DNA of 64,000 nt, from NCBI RefSeq assembly GCF_020034665.1, contig NZ_JAIQDI010000002.1, positions 1,054,001 to 1,118,000 on the forward strand. Reading direction: 5' to 3'. Under the pieces are notes generated by a model. It saw only the letters and a program-made list of their open reading frames with translations. It was not told where the DNA came from and did no database searches. This document shows, in pieces, positions 1 to 9,132 of this stretch. Positions within the stretch are counted from its first letter, which is position 1, and every line of letters begins with the position of its first letter. The stretch comes from Niabella beijingensis. GTDB taxonomy: Bacteria > Bacteroidota > Bacteroidia > Chitinophagales > Chitinophagaceae. The translations under genes were made by a program, and so were the position numbers.

Positions 1-1033
1 CATCTGCGCGGTTGGCGCCCCCAAAATAGGTTCCGATCCATACAGAACCATTATCGTCTTTATATAAACTGTATATTGAATTCTGACTGAGGCTTTTAGG
101 ATTTGAGCCTTCATTTTGAAAGGAGATGACTTTTTGGGTGTGAGTGTTCAGGATGCTCAATCCTTCCTGTGTTCCGATCCAAAGGGTGCTGTCATTTTTG
201 ACCATAAGGGTCCGCACGTTGTTGTGGATGAGTCCCTGGGAAGTGTTGTTTTTTGAGAACCGTTTAAATGTTCTTGCCACGGGTTCAAAGAGATTTACCC
301 CGGAGTTCTGCGTGCCCACCCAAAGATGATGCATCGCATCTTCGCAGATGGTAGAAATATTGTCGCTGCTCAGGGATCCCGGATCCGTGTTATTATGAAA
401 GAACGACTCATAAAAATAGCGACCCGCGGTCTTCCACATCCGGACCAGCCGGTTGGCGGAGCCGATCCAGATCGTCCCTTCGTGGTCTTCAAAAATGGTT
501 TTGACCATTGTTCCTGCTACATCCTGCTTTTCCGGAGTAATAAAACAGGTCACCTGTTGCCGTTCTCCCCGGGAGAGGGCGAAAACCCCTTTTGAAGTTC
601 CGATCCACAGCAGGCCCTGACGGTCTTCAAAAATGCAGTTGATGGCAACCGGGGAGCTGACCGGCAGGACGATCTTTTCGAAATTATCCGTTTCATCATT
701 GTACCGGTTAAGTCCGCTGCTGGTACCCACCCAAAGCACTTTTTCAGCGTCGCGGTAGAGCGCGATAATATTATTGGCATAAAGACCGGTTGGCTGATTT
801 TCTTCGGCCAGGTATATTTTTATCTGTGAGCCGTCATAGCGGTTCAGTCCGTTGGAGGTCCCCAGCCATATAAATCCCTGCCCGTCCTGTGCGATGGACA
901 GCACGGAATTATTGGACAGTCCGTTTTCTGATGTAAGATGGCTGAACGCCGGGGCCTGAGCCCGGCAGACTGAGGCAAGAAACAGGAAGATGACACCTGC
1001 CAATGCGTTTGCCCATATGCCGGAGGCATTCAT
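1..1033 (-). CDS. Hybrid two-component sensor (HTCS), N-terminal part, runs off left edge
   Basis: The minus strand is open from an ATG at 1033 to the window edge, giving the first 344 residues. An export signal (residues 1-24, ending VCRAQA) is followed by at least six reporter-propeller repeats with the typical IWLGTSNGLNRY, LWVGTSSGLNRY, LWIGTSKGV and LWVGTQNSGVN signatures. This is the periplasmic ligand-sensing half of the sensors that control polysaccharide loci in Bacteroidota; the Y_Y_Y, membrane, kinase and regulator parts would lie to the left. It is transcribed away from the SusC gene at 1335, the usual arrangement for a cognate regulator. Propeller identity is clear; the kinase half is inferred from the family. 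Confidence 0.85.
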   Translation of the reverse strand, partial: MNASGIWANALAGVIFLFLASVCRAQAPAFSHLTSENGLSNNSVLSIAQDGQGFIWLGTSNGLNRYDGSQIKIYLAEENQPTGLYANNIIALYRDAEKVLWVGTSSGLNRYNDETDNFEKIVLPVSSPVAINCIFEDRQGLLWIGTSKGVFALSRGERQQVTCFITPEKQDVAGTMVKTIFEDHEGTIWIGSANRLVRMWKTAGRYFYESFFHNNTDPGSLSSDNISTICEDAMHHLWVGTQNSGVNLFEPVARTFKRFSKNNTSQGLIHNNVRTLMVKNDSTLWIGTQEGLSILNTHTQKVISFQNEGSNPKSLSQNSIYSLYKDDNGSVWIGTYFGGANRAD

Positions 1034-1334
1034 TTCCCTTGAATAAATCTTGCCGATCACAACAGTCTTTTTATTTCTCACGTCCGGTTTCGAAAAAACG
1101 GTTTAAAGATAAGTATAGAAATGACTTCTGATCAATAAAAATATTTTATTGACTATCAACTGGTTGGGCCTGTGTTTAAAAAAACACCCCCATTCATTTA
1201 GGATTTTCATCCCCTGCTACCAGCCGGGTGCAACATATTGCATCCGGGAAAATGTATATGAGAGAACAATGCTTGCGTACTTGCCATTAATCATTACATC
1301 TGCCATCATTTATCATTTAAAAAAGTTTGTGCTT
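1034..1334. promoter_or_regulatory. Divergent intergenic region between HTCS and SusC genes
   Basis: These 301 bases separate two divergent genes and must hold both promoters and probably the regulator's binding site. The part from about 1100 to 1150 is AT-rich. I found no clean TTTG/TAnnTTTG pair. The frame of SusC stays open upstream to a TTG at 1149, but that stretch encodes no signal peptide or domain. Confidence 0.4.
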
Positions 1335-4300
1335 ATGCCATTAAAGGATTCAAGCCGCCGGCTTCATCACCGCAGTTATTGGGTGATCATTCTATTGCTC
1401 CTGCTGGCGCCATCGCTGCTGCGTGCCCAGCCAAAACAAATCCAGGGTACAGTAACCGATGCGAACAATGCCCCTGTACCCAATGCATCTGTTGTTAACA
1501 AGACTTCCGGGGCGGGAACGGCCACCAACGCCGAAGGCCGGTTCCGGCTCAGCGCTTCGCCGGATGACGTGCTGGAGATCTCCGCTGTTAATTATGAAAC
1601 CACCACGGTTACTGCCGGATCGCAAACACCCCTTGCCGTCAAGCTGAATGCGAGTACTGCAAGTCTGGCGGATGTGGTCGTTGTGGGGTATGGTTCCCGG
1701 AGCAGACGCGATGTGGGCGGAGCCGTATTATCGGTGGATCAGCGGGTGCTGAAGGACCGTCCGGTAACCAATACCCTGGGCGCTTTACAGGGCGCTGCAC
1801 CAGGATTGGTGATTACCCGTTCCAACGGACAACCGGGAAGGGAAGGGTGGACGGCTCAGATCAGGGGTATCACTTCGCTGGGCGGACAAAATGCCCCATT
1901 AGTGATTATAGACGGGATCGAGGGAGACCTGAATGCACTAAACCCCAATGACATTCAGAGTATTTCAGTGCTTGAGGATGCTGCTTCGGCATCTATTTAT
2001 GGAGCCAAAGCAGGAGGCGGTGTGATCCTCGTAACTACTAAGGGAGGCCGACTCAACCAAAAAGCCAAGGTGGATCTGAACATGATGTATACCTGGAGAA
2101 AGCCCTACGCAAGACCTGAGCTGATTAGCTCCCGAAAACAGGCAGAGTTGCAAAATATTGCTAAATTAAACGGCAACCAGAACAGGGATTTTACCGATGA
2201 GCAGTTGGGATGGTTTGACGATCCGAACATAAATGACGTATGGAATACTAATACCAACGCCTGGGATTTTTATTATGATTATAACCTGGAAGATCTGCTG
2301 ATGCGCAAGCAAAGCCCGCAACGTAATATAAATCTTACAGCAAGCGGCGGAGGGGACAAATCAACATACCTGTTTTCTATAGGGTATCTTGATCAGCAGG
2401 GTGTATTTAAATTCGGACCAGATAAATATGATAAATTTAATGCGCGGATCAATTATAATACAAAGCTTTCCAATGTATTTAGTTTAGATACCCGTTTATC
2501 ACTAACAAAAGAGAATATTGATGCACCTTCCTTAGGTATTACTGGTGATGGCGGGTTAATGTACCAGGTATACTCTATCCGGGCGTCGCGCAATCCTATA
2601 TTTACACCCGGAACAAATGAGACAAAGTATATGAGTATCGGGACGATATCCACTGCTTATCCAATTCTTAAGGACGGTGGATACGATATGGAAGACAGGT
2701 ATAATGTGAATGGAGTATTCAGTTTGTCTGCTAAACAAATCCTGAAAGGGTTGGACCTGAAAGCCGTGTACAGTCCGGGGTTGGTGCTTTCTGATCGTGT
2801 ACGATTCAATAAAACCATTCCGCGGTGGTCTATAGATCAGAACATGGTGCCCATTGCTGGAACTCCGATCAATCAGGTGAATTCGTATCAGAAAAGCAGA
2901 CCCTATACCATTGATCAAAGTTTTTACACCACAGCAGACTATGAATATAAGATCAATGATCACAATTTTCACCTCTTAGCAGGCTATGAGTTCAAATCGC
3001 ATCAATTTGATTGGTTGCAGGCCATACAACGTGCTTTAATGCTCAATGATTTTCCCACGCTGAATTATACCAGCCTGGCTAATGCTGATATCGGGAATGT
3101 TGGGGATAGTATCCCAGGAAATGCTTGGTTATCTTATTTTGGTCGACTTTCTTATAACTTTAATAATAAATATTATTTTGAAGGAACAGTCCGGCGCGAT
3201 GGAAGTTCCCGCCTTTCGCCAGGTCATAAGTTCCAGACCTTTTATGCGGGCAATGTTTTTTGGAGAGCAGCGGAAGAGGAGTGGTTTAAAAATGCATTGC
3301 CCTGGATCAATGAGTTGAAACTTGGCGTTTCCTATGGTACGACGGGTGGCGCACAAACAGCTAATCCTAATGACAATAATTACGATTTTCAGTCGTTCCT
3401 GACTCTGGGTTACTATCCTTTCAACGATTCCCGTTCTGCTTATTTTTATCAAAACTACTTGCCCGCCGAAGGCAAGGCATGGGAGGTGATTCAAACTGCG
3501 AATGTGGGTATTGATCTCGAGGTTTTAAAAAGAAGACTGCGTATTCATTACGACTACTTTATTAAAACTAATAACAACGTATTTGTTGATCAGCAGCTTC
3601 CCGCCCTTTTGGGTGTTATTCCCAATGCGGCCAACCTGGCTGCCATTAAGGTGAAAGGATGGGGCGTTTCGGTGAACTGGAGCGACCAGTTCCGGAACGG
3701 GAGCTACTTTATATCCGCCAACCTGAGCGATGATAAAAATAAAGTAACCCGTTATGACGGATCGATCGCTTACGTTGCAGGGATCAATAAAAGTCTTTTG
3801 GGAATGCCCACCAATTCCATCTTTGGATATAAAGCAGACGGATATTTTGATAATGATCAGGAACTGACAGGATATCCGGTCCGTACCCCCGGCACAGGTG
3901 TGGGTGATATCAAATTGATAGATGTGAATGGGGATGGAAAGATCAACACGGGTAATAATACAGCTGCGGATCATGGTGACCTTACTTATCTGGGTAATAC
4001 TAATTCTCGTTACGTTTTTGGCTTTAATGCAGGAGTTAATTGGAAAGGGTTCGATTTATCGATCCTGTTTAATGGTGTAGGAAAGCGAAGCATTTTGTTG
4101 GATCCTTATGCCACCATGGCCTACTACGATGGCTGGAGGATGCCCTGGGCCATTCACCAGGATTACTGGACACCGGAGAATCCCAATGCCAAATTTCCCA
4201 AATTACGTTTCGGTGACCGGATCAATGATCAGATCTCCTCACACTGGGTACAGGACGCCAGCTATATCCGTCTGAAAAACCTGCAGGTGGGCTATACACT

Positions 4301-4481
4301 GAATAAATCGGTACATAAGCTTAACTACCTGGGGGATGTGCGTATTTATTTTTCCGGTCAGGATCTCTGGGAAAAAACCGGGATGTGGTTCAACTATTAT
4401 GATCCTGAAAACACCGATCGTGTGTCTTTTGGTTATCCGTTATGGCGCAGTTACGCTATCGGGCTGAATATCGGATTTTAA
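1335..4481 (+). CDS. SusC/RagA-family TonB-dependent outer membrane transporter (PUL 1)
   Basis: This is the outer-membrane porin of a SusCD pair, importing oligosaccharides in a TonB-dependent way. From the ATG at 1335 it has 1048 residues. A charged N-terminus and hydrophobic core end at a likely signal peptidase site (LLRA/Q, about residue 31). A carboxypeptidase-regulatory-like domain (about 35-115) carries the FRLSA and LEISAVNYE motifs. The plug begins at DVVVVGYGSRSRRDVGGAV and contains the SusC-type GAAPGLVI and PLVIIDGI motifs. The beta-barrel ends in aromatic-rich strands (YAIGLNIGF). I prefer 1335 to the upstream TTG at 1149 because only 1335 starts directly before the signal peptide. 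SusD follows after 52 bases. Confidence 0.95.
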   Translation: MPLKDSSRRLHHRSYWVIILLLLLAPSLLRAQPKQIQGTVTDANNAPVPNASVVNKTSGAGTATNAEGRFRLSASPDDVLEISAVNYETTTVTAGSQTPLAVKLNASTASLADVVVVGYGSRSRRDVGGAVLSVDQRVLKDRPVTNTLGALQGAAPGLVITRSNGQPGREGWTAQIRGITSLGGQNAPLVIIDGIEGDLNALNPNDIQSISVLEDAASASIYGAKAGGGVILVTTKGGRLNQKAKVDLNMMYTWRKPYARPELISSRKQAELQNIAKLNGNQNRDFTDEQLGWFDDPNINDVWNTNTNAWDFYYDYNLEDLLMRKQSPQRNINLTASGGGDKSTYLFSIGYLDQQGVFKFGPDKYDKFNARINYNTKLSNVFSLDTRLSLTKENIDAPSLGITGDGGLMYQVYSIRASRNPIFTPGTNETKYMSIGTISTAYPILKDGGYDMEDRYNVNGVFSLSAKQILKGLDLKAVYSPGLVLSDRVRFNKTIPRWSIDQNMVPIAGTPINQVNSYQKSRPYTIDQSFYTTADYEYKINDHNFHLLAGYEFKSHQFDWLQAIQRALMLNDFPTLNYTSLANADIGNVGDSIPGNAWLSYFGRLSYNFNNKYYFEGTVRRDGSSRLSPGHKFQTFYAGNVFWRAAEEEWFKNALPWINELKLGVSYGTTGGAQTANPNDNNYDFQSFLTLGYYPFNDSRSAYFYQNYLPAEGKAWEVIQTANVGIDLEVLKRRLRIHYDYFIKTNNNVFVDQQLPALLGVIPNAANLAAIKVKGWGVSVNWSDQFRNGSYFISANLSDDKNKVTRYDGSIAYVAGINKSLLGMPTNSIFGYKADGYFDNDQELTGYPVRTPGTGVGDIKLIDVNGDGKINTGNNTAADHGDLTYLGNTNSRYVFGFNAGVNWKGFDLSILFNGVGKRSILLDPYATMAYYDGWRMPWAIHQDYWTPENPNAKFPKLRFGDRINDQISSHWVQDASYIRLKNLQVGYTLNKSVHKLNYLGDVRIYFSGQDLWEKTGMWFNYYDPENTDRVSFGYPLWRSYAIGLNIGF

Positions 4482-4533
4482 AAATTCGGACCCAAGGTCT
4501 GGGAAATAATTTAAAAAATAAAAGAACGGAATA

Positions 4534-6273
4534 ATGAAATCATTATTTAATAATAACAACCTGATCATCATATTTATTTTTAGCATTGGAGTGATGATCA
4601 GCAGCTGTGTTAAACAGCTAGATAAATATTCGTCTTACAGGATTAGCGATGATATCTTTTGGAAAGATTCCAGTCATCTGATCATGGCGGTAAATTATCT
4701 TTATAGTAGCGTACCCGATTTCAACAGTGCAACTGAAGAATTATACAGTGATTTTGCCCTGGATATCCGGACACCCACGATCAATGCAATTAGTGAAGGC
4801 TCGCGTACCGCTCCTGCCAATGACGCACAATGGACCAATTCTTATGCATTTATCCGTGCAGCCAATAATGTCCTGGAAAAAGCGGTAAACGTTCCTGATG
4901 GTTCAATGAAAACCTACTGTATAGCCCAGGCACGGTTTTTTAGGGCCCTGGCCTATTATCGTTTGGTGCGAGCATATGGTGATGTGCCCTATGTCGGTAG
5001 AACCATTGCCGGAAGGGAGGATGAGGTACTATATACTCCGCGAACAGACAGACGGGCGGTTATTGACTCTGTTTATGCCGATCTCGATTTTGCAATGGCG
5101 ATTTGCCCGCAGGCAGATCAGCTTCCGGGAAGTACTTCGGTACAGGGAAAAGCCGGGATGGAATATGGCCGCATCACGCGCAGCGCTGTATTGGCTTTTA
5201 AATCAAGGGTAGCTTTGTATGAGGGCAGCTGGGAGAAATATCATGACGAACCGGAATTGAAAGGAGCCAAGGATCCCGTAAGGCATTTTACCATTGCCAA
5301 GGAAGCGGCACAAACCGTGATGTCGGAAGGCCGGCACAGCCTGTACACAAAAGACGGGGACCTGAGTTTCCAGAACCTATTCAGGTACCCGGGGGAAACG
5401 TATGCAAACAATAAAGAGAATATATTGGTACGTTTATATGGTAAAGATATCTCCAATGTTGTTGCGAATAATGGAGGCTATATGCGGCCATTCCTTACGG
5501 ATGGCGGAAACGCAGCTACACGGGCTTTTGTAACACTGGCATTGTATTCCGACGGATTGCCTGCCGGTAAATCACCGCTGGACTCCAATGGAATAGAAAC
5601 CGGTTTGCTTACGGATTACCGGAACAGGGATCCCCGGCTGGTGCAGACCCTTTTTAAAGTTGGCGATCCCTATGCGTCAATATCCGGAGGAAACCCTACC
5701 TATGGTAATACCTATTATTATCATCAGCAAAAATACTGGACGGGTCAGGCCGACTTCCTGGCAAGCCCGAACCTGTTCCTGGACTTTATAGCAATCCGGT
5801 ATGCGGAAGTACTGCTTAATTATGCAGAAGCTACTTATGAGTTAGGCGGAAGCATTTCGGACGTTGATCTGAACCTTTCGATCAACCTGTTGCGTAAACG
5901 TGCCGCAAATAATAATCCGGCGAAGCTGCCATTGCTGACAAATGCTTTTGTAACCACCAATGGATTGAATATGCGGGAAGAGATCCGCAGGGAACGGTCT
6001 GTAGAGCTGGCTTATGAAGGCTTCCGCTACTGGGATCTGATCCGGTGGAAAACAGCAGAGACCGAGCTTCCGAAACCATTGCTGGAACGTAAATATTTTG
6101 AGAATGTGAATTATGGCGGCAGCACCAAACCGCCCCTGGAGAATGGCTATGTACTTTATCAGAAAGGGAACCCCACGCGGAGATTCGATGCGGCCCGGGA
6201 TTATCTCTGGCCGATACCAACCGCTCAGATCGGACTCAGCAACAATACGCTTACCCAGAACCCCAATTGGTAA
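4534..6273 (+). CDS. SusD/RagB-family glycan-binding lipoprotein (PUL 1)
   Basis: This is the surface lipoprotein that caps the SusC barrel and binds the glycan. It has 579 residues. A lipoprotein signal ends in MISSC, so Cys25 would be the acylated residue. The N-terminal helical part contains the typical RAANNVLEKA and ARFFRALAYYRLVRAYGDVP segments of SusD tetratricopeptide-like helices. The C-terminal RagB part has the LNYAEATYELGG and IRRERSVELAYEGFRYWDLIRW motifs that define the family. Length and motif order are normal. It forms an operon with the SusC gene upstream, and a strong terminator follows. The specific ligand cannot be read from the sequence. Confidence 0.95.
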   Translation: MKSLFNNNNLIIIFIFSIGVMISSCVKQLDKYSSYRISDDIFWKDSSHLIMAVNYLYSSVPDFNSATEELYSDFALDIRTPTINAISEGSRTAPANDAQWTNSYAFIRAANNVLEKAVNVPDGSMKTYCIAQARFFRALAYYRLVRAYGDVPYVGRTIAGREDEVLYTPRTDRRAVIDSVYADLDFAMAICPQADQLPGSTSVQGKAGMEYGRITRSAVLAFKSRVALYEGSWEKYHDEPELKGAKDPVRHFTIAKEAAQTVMSEGRHSLYTKDGDLSFQNLFRYPGETYANNKENILVRLYGKDISNVVANNGGYMRPFLTDGGNAATRAFVTLALYSDGLPAGKSPLDSNGIETGLLTDYRNRDPRLVQTLFKVGDPYASISGGNPTYGNTYYYHQQKYWTGQADFLASPNLFLDFIAIRYAEVLLNYAEATYELGGSISDVDLNLSINLLRKRAANNNPAKLPLLTNAFVTTNGLNMREEIRRERSVELAYEGFRYWDLIRWKTAETELPKPLLERKYFENVNYGGSTKPPLENGYVLYQKGNPTRRFDAARDYLWPIPTAQIGLSNNTLTQNPNW

Positions 6274-6297
6274 GCTATTATTAAATAAATGTGCCAG

Positions 6298-6346
6298 GCA
6301 ATGGCTGCCGGTGCTCAGTGTGGAGGGGGCAGCCATTGCTTTTTCA
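6298..6346 (+). terminator. Rho-independent terminator after susCD (PUL 1)
   Basis: A perfect 12-bp inverted repeat (GCAATGGCTGCC at 6298-6309 and GGCAGCCATTGC at 6328-6339) with an 18-base loop is followed by a run of T. It lies 25 bases after the SusD stop. The GH88 and DUF2264 genes downstream must therefore rely on read-through or their own promoter. Confidence 0.85.
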
Positions 6347-6422
6347 TTTTTATCTTATCTTTCTTAGCTTGCGGAACAGGGAGGTCGTTGTTCTCAACAA
6401 ATAATAATTGTTTTATTTAACT

Positions 6423-7721
6423 ATGTATCAACAAAAAATTCTCACAGCGGTTTTATTCCTGATGCTGACCGCCTGCTCCGCAGGCAAACAGCATCGTACC
6501 ACAGCTCCGGAAACTCCCGACCAGTTCGTGGATGAAAACATGACACATGCAGCTGGTCTGCTCAATCGCCTGCTGGATAAAGCAGACATCGGTTTTTCAG
6601 CACCCAAAGGTGCTTATCCCCGTACCATCGATAAGAAGGGCGCGCTGGTAACAACATCCATGTACGACTGGACCCCTGGTTTTTTCCCGGGCAGCCTCTG
6701 GTACGCCTATGAATACTCAAAAAATGAGGTGCTGAAAAATGAAGCGATCCGCTGGACGGAAAAACTGGAACCGCTCAAAAAATTTACCGAACATCACGAC
6801 CTGGGCTTTATGATGTACTGCAGTTATGGGAATGCTTACCGGCTGACGCATAACAATGCCTATAAGGAGATCCTGGTACAGGCGGCACGTTCGTTATGCA
6901 CCCGCTTTGACCCGAGGGTGGGCAGCATCAAATCCTGGAACCGTTTTGTTTCCTGGCACGGGAATAAGACCTACTATTACCCGGTTATTGTAGATAACCT
7001 CATGAACCTGGAATTATTATTCTTTGCCTCCGAAGCATCAGGGGATCCTTCCTTTAAAAATATTGCGGTAGCGCATGCCACAAATGCAATGAAGAACCAG
7101 GTACGGCCGGATTACAGTACCTATCATGTGGTCGCATACGATACGGCGTCGGATAAGGTGGAAGGAAGGGAAACGGCACAGGGCTATGCCGATAATTCTA
7201 CCTGGGCGCGTGGTCAGGCCTGGGCCATTTACGGGTTTACGATGATCTATCGTTTTACAAAGGATCCGCAGTTTTTAAAGACAGCGGAAGGGCTGGCCGA
7301 TTATTACGTCAATAATAAGAATCTGCCGGCAGATAAGATACCCTACTGGGATTTTAATGTAAAACAAACCGGTTATACACCCGGGGTGCGGTCGAATGCA
7401 CTGCACGTAACACCGCTTTACCGTGATGCCTCGGCTGCCGCCATTACAGCTTCGGCCCTGCTGGAACTTAGCGGGTATGTGAATGACAGGAAAGCAGCCG
7501 GATACCGGGAGTTTGCGAAGGCCACGTTGCATTCTCTGGGCAGTCCGGCTTACAGGGCGGAACCTGGTACCAATGGTAATTTTATTTTAAAACACAGTGT
7601 AGGCAGCATTCCGCATAATGCAGAGATTGATGTGCCGCTGGTATATGCAGATTATTATTTTCTTGAAGCCCTGCTGCGCTACAAGAAACTGGCCCATGGC
7701 GAAAAGCTGACCAGCGAATAA
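6423..7721 (+). CDS. GH88 unsaturated glucuronyl/galacturonyl hydrolase, lipoprotein
   Basis: Family 88 enzymes remove the 4,5-unsaturated uronic acid that polysaccharide lyases leave at the non-reducing end of oligosaccharides. The protein has 432 residues from the ATG at 6423; a TTG five codons earlier is less likely. A lipoprotein signal ends in MLTAC (Cys18). The (alpha/alpha)6 barrel shows the family segments DWTPGFFPGSLWYAYE, HHDLGF (Asp126) and VIVDNLMNLE (Asp191). The two Asp match the catalytic pair known as Asp88 and Asp149 in the Bacillus enzyme. DNSTWARGQAWAIYG is also typical. It follows the susCD terminator and precedes a DUF2264 gene by 42 bases, probably co-transcribed. The exact glycan is unknown. 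Confidence 0.9.
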   Translation: MYQQKILTAVLFLMLTACSAGKQHRTTAPETPDQFVDENMTHAAGLLNRLLDKADIGFSAPKGAYPRTIDKKGALVTTSMYDWTPGFFPGSLWYAYEYSKNEVLKNEAIRWTEKLEPLKKFTEHHDLGFMMYCSYGNAYRLTHNNAYKEILVQAARSLCTRFDPRVGSIKSWNRFVSWHGNKTYYYPVIVDNLMNLELLFFASEASGDPSFKNIAVAHATNAMKNQVRPDYSTYHVVAYDTASDKVEGRETAQGYADNSTWARGQAWAIYGFTMIYRFTKDPQFLKTAEGLADYYVNNKNLPADKIPYWDFNVKQTGYTPGVRSNALHVTPLYRDASAAAITASALLELSGYVNDRKAAGYREFAKATLHSLGSPAYRAEPGTNGNFILKHSVGSIPHNAEIDVPLVYADYYFLEALLRYKKLAHGEKLTSE

Positions 7722-7763
7722 TAGTAAAGCAACTATTTTTTAGAATAGAAATAAGGATACAAT

Positions 7764-9029
7764 ATGAAACAACGGATCAGAAAATACGGATTGCTGCTGC
7801 TGGCAATTGTGGTGATATTACCAGTTAATGCCCAGCAGAACCGCAACACAAAACTGACACTGGCAGCTGCGGCAACCACGGGTGCGCAGGACCGCGCAGA
7901 ATGGGTAAAGGCCCTGTATAAGATCGCCTACCCGGTGGTCCACAATCTTGCAGCCGGTACATTAAAACAACAGATGCCGCTGGAGACAGGACCGGAATAT
8001 TATCTGCCGGTAAAAAAAGTGACCTACCTGGAGGCAGTGGGCCGGCTGTCGGCGGGACTGGCGCCCTGGCTGGCTTTGCCGGATGATGATACGCCGGAAG
8101 GGAAACTGCGTAAACAACTGCGCAAGGAATTGCTGCAGGGGCTGGCAAATGCCGTCGATCCCGGAAATCCGGATTACCTGAACTTCCGGACGGAAGGCCA
8201 GCCGATTGTGGATGCGGCCTATATGGCACAAACATTTTTAAGAGCGCCAAAAGCGTTGTGGGAGCCGCTGGATGCGCTGACAAAAAAACGGTTCATCGAA
8301 GAATTCAAATCCCTGCGCAACCGGAAAGGAGCCTATAACAACTGGCTCTTGTTCGCCGGCCTGACCGAAGGGTTTCTGATGAAGATAGGAGAGCAGTATG
8401 ATCCGTCCCGTATTGATTATGCCCTGCACAAAATGAAAGAATGGTATGTAGGCGACAGCTGGTACAGTGATGGAGAAAAGTTCAGCATGGATTATTACAA
8501 TTCCTATGTGATACATCCGATGCTGGTAGACCTGCTGGCGATCACCACAGAAAAGAAATTCTCCCAGAAAGAGGACTATGATCAGGCCTTACAACGGATG
8601 ATCCGGTACTCTGAATTTTCGGAGCGCATCATTTCTCCCGAAGGTACCTACCCGGTATTTGGCCGTTCCGTTACCTACCGCACTGCGGCCTTCCAGGCAT
8701 TAGGCCAGGTGGCACTGATGGAAAAATTGCCGGAGCACATAGCACCGGCCCAGGTACGCTGCGCGCTTACCGCTGTTATAAAGGATATGTATGATGGTCC
8801 GCAGAACTTTGACGGAAAAGGCTGGCTGGTGCTGGGTTTTAACGGGCATCAGCCCACGATGGCAGATCAGTATACATCCACCGGCAGCCTGTACATGGCC
8901 GCACTGGGATTCCTGCCCTTGGGATTGCCGGCAGATAACCGCTTCTGGACGGATGCCGCTGCTGACTGGACCAGCAAAAAAGCCTGGAGCGGGCAGCCGG
9001 TTAAAAAAGATTACAAAGTGGAATATTGA
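7764..9029 (+). CDS. DUF2264 domain protein, exported
   Basis: The 421 residues begin with a signal peptide (cleavage near VNAQ/Q, about residue 25). The rest reads as one DUF2264 domain, a helical fold probably related to (alpha/alpha)n-barrel glycan enzymes. Typical segments are GRLSAGLAPWLALPDDDTPE, RGAYNNW-like NRKGAYNNWLLFAG, and the long YVGDSWYSDGEKFSMDYYNSYV stretch (in part). I know no firmly assigned reaction for the domain; members often sit beside GH88, GH105 and polysaccharide lyases, so a step in uronide degradation is an inference. The gene lies 42 bases after the GH88 gene on the same strand. Confidence 0.85.
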   Translation: MKQRIRKYGLLLLAIVVILPVNAQQNRNTKLTLAAAATTGAQDRAEWVKALYKIAYPVVHNLAAGTLKQQMPLETGPEYYLPVKKVTYLEAVGRLSAGLAPWLALPDDDTPEGKLRKQLRKELLQGLANAVDPGNPDYLNFRTEGQPIVDAAYMAQTFLRAPKALWEPLDALTKKRFIEEFKSLRNRKGAYNNWLLFAGLTEGFLMKIGEQYDPSRIDYALHKMKEWYVGDSWYSDGEKFSMDYYNSYVIHPMLVDLLAITTEKKFSQKEDYDQALQRMIRYSEFSERIISPEGTYPVFGRSVTYRTAAFQALGQVALMEKLPEHIAPAQVRCALTAVIKDMYDGPQNFDGKGWLVLGFNGHQPTMADQYTSTGSLYMAALGFLPLGLPADNRFWTDAAADWTSKKAWSGQPVKKDYKVEY

Positions 9030-9040
9030 GCTATGAGGAT

Positions 9041-9089
9041 TCTCAAATCTCATTCCGATAGCTATCGGGGCTCAAATCTCAAGTCTCAA
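9041..9089. repeat. Intergenic palindrome flanked by TCTCAAATCTC direct repeats
   Basis: Between two convergent genes lies the perfect 14-base palindrome CCGATAGCTATCGG (9055-9068). It is flanked by copies of CTCAAATCTCA (from 9042 and from 9071) and a further AAGTCTCAAT. The low-complexity, palindrome-centred structure looks like a small dispersed intergenic repeat, but no second copy occurs in this window. It could also act as a bidirectional terminator, although there is no T-run. Confidence 0.45.
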
Positions 9090-9132
9090 TAATCTGATAG
9101 CTGAAGACCGCAATTGCCGCAAAGTCAAGAGA

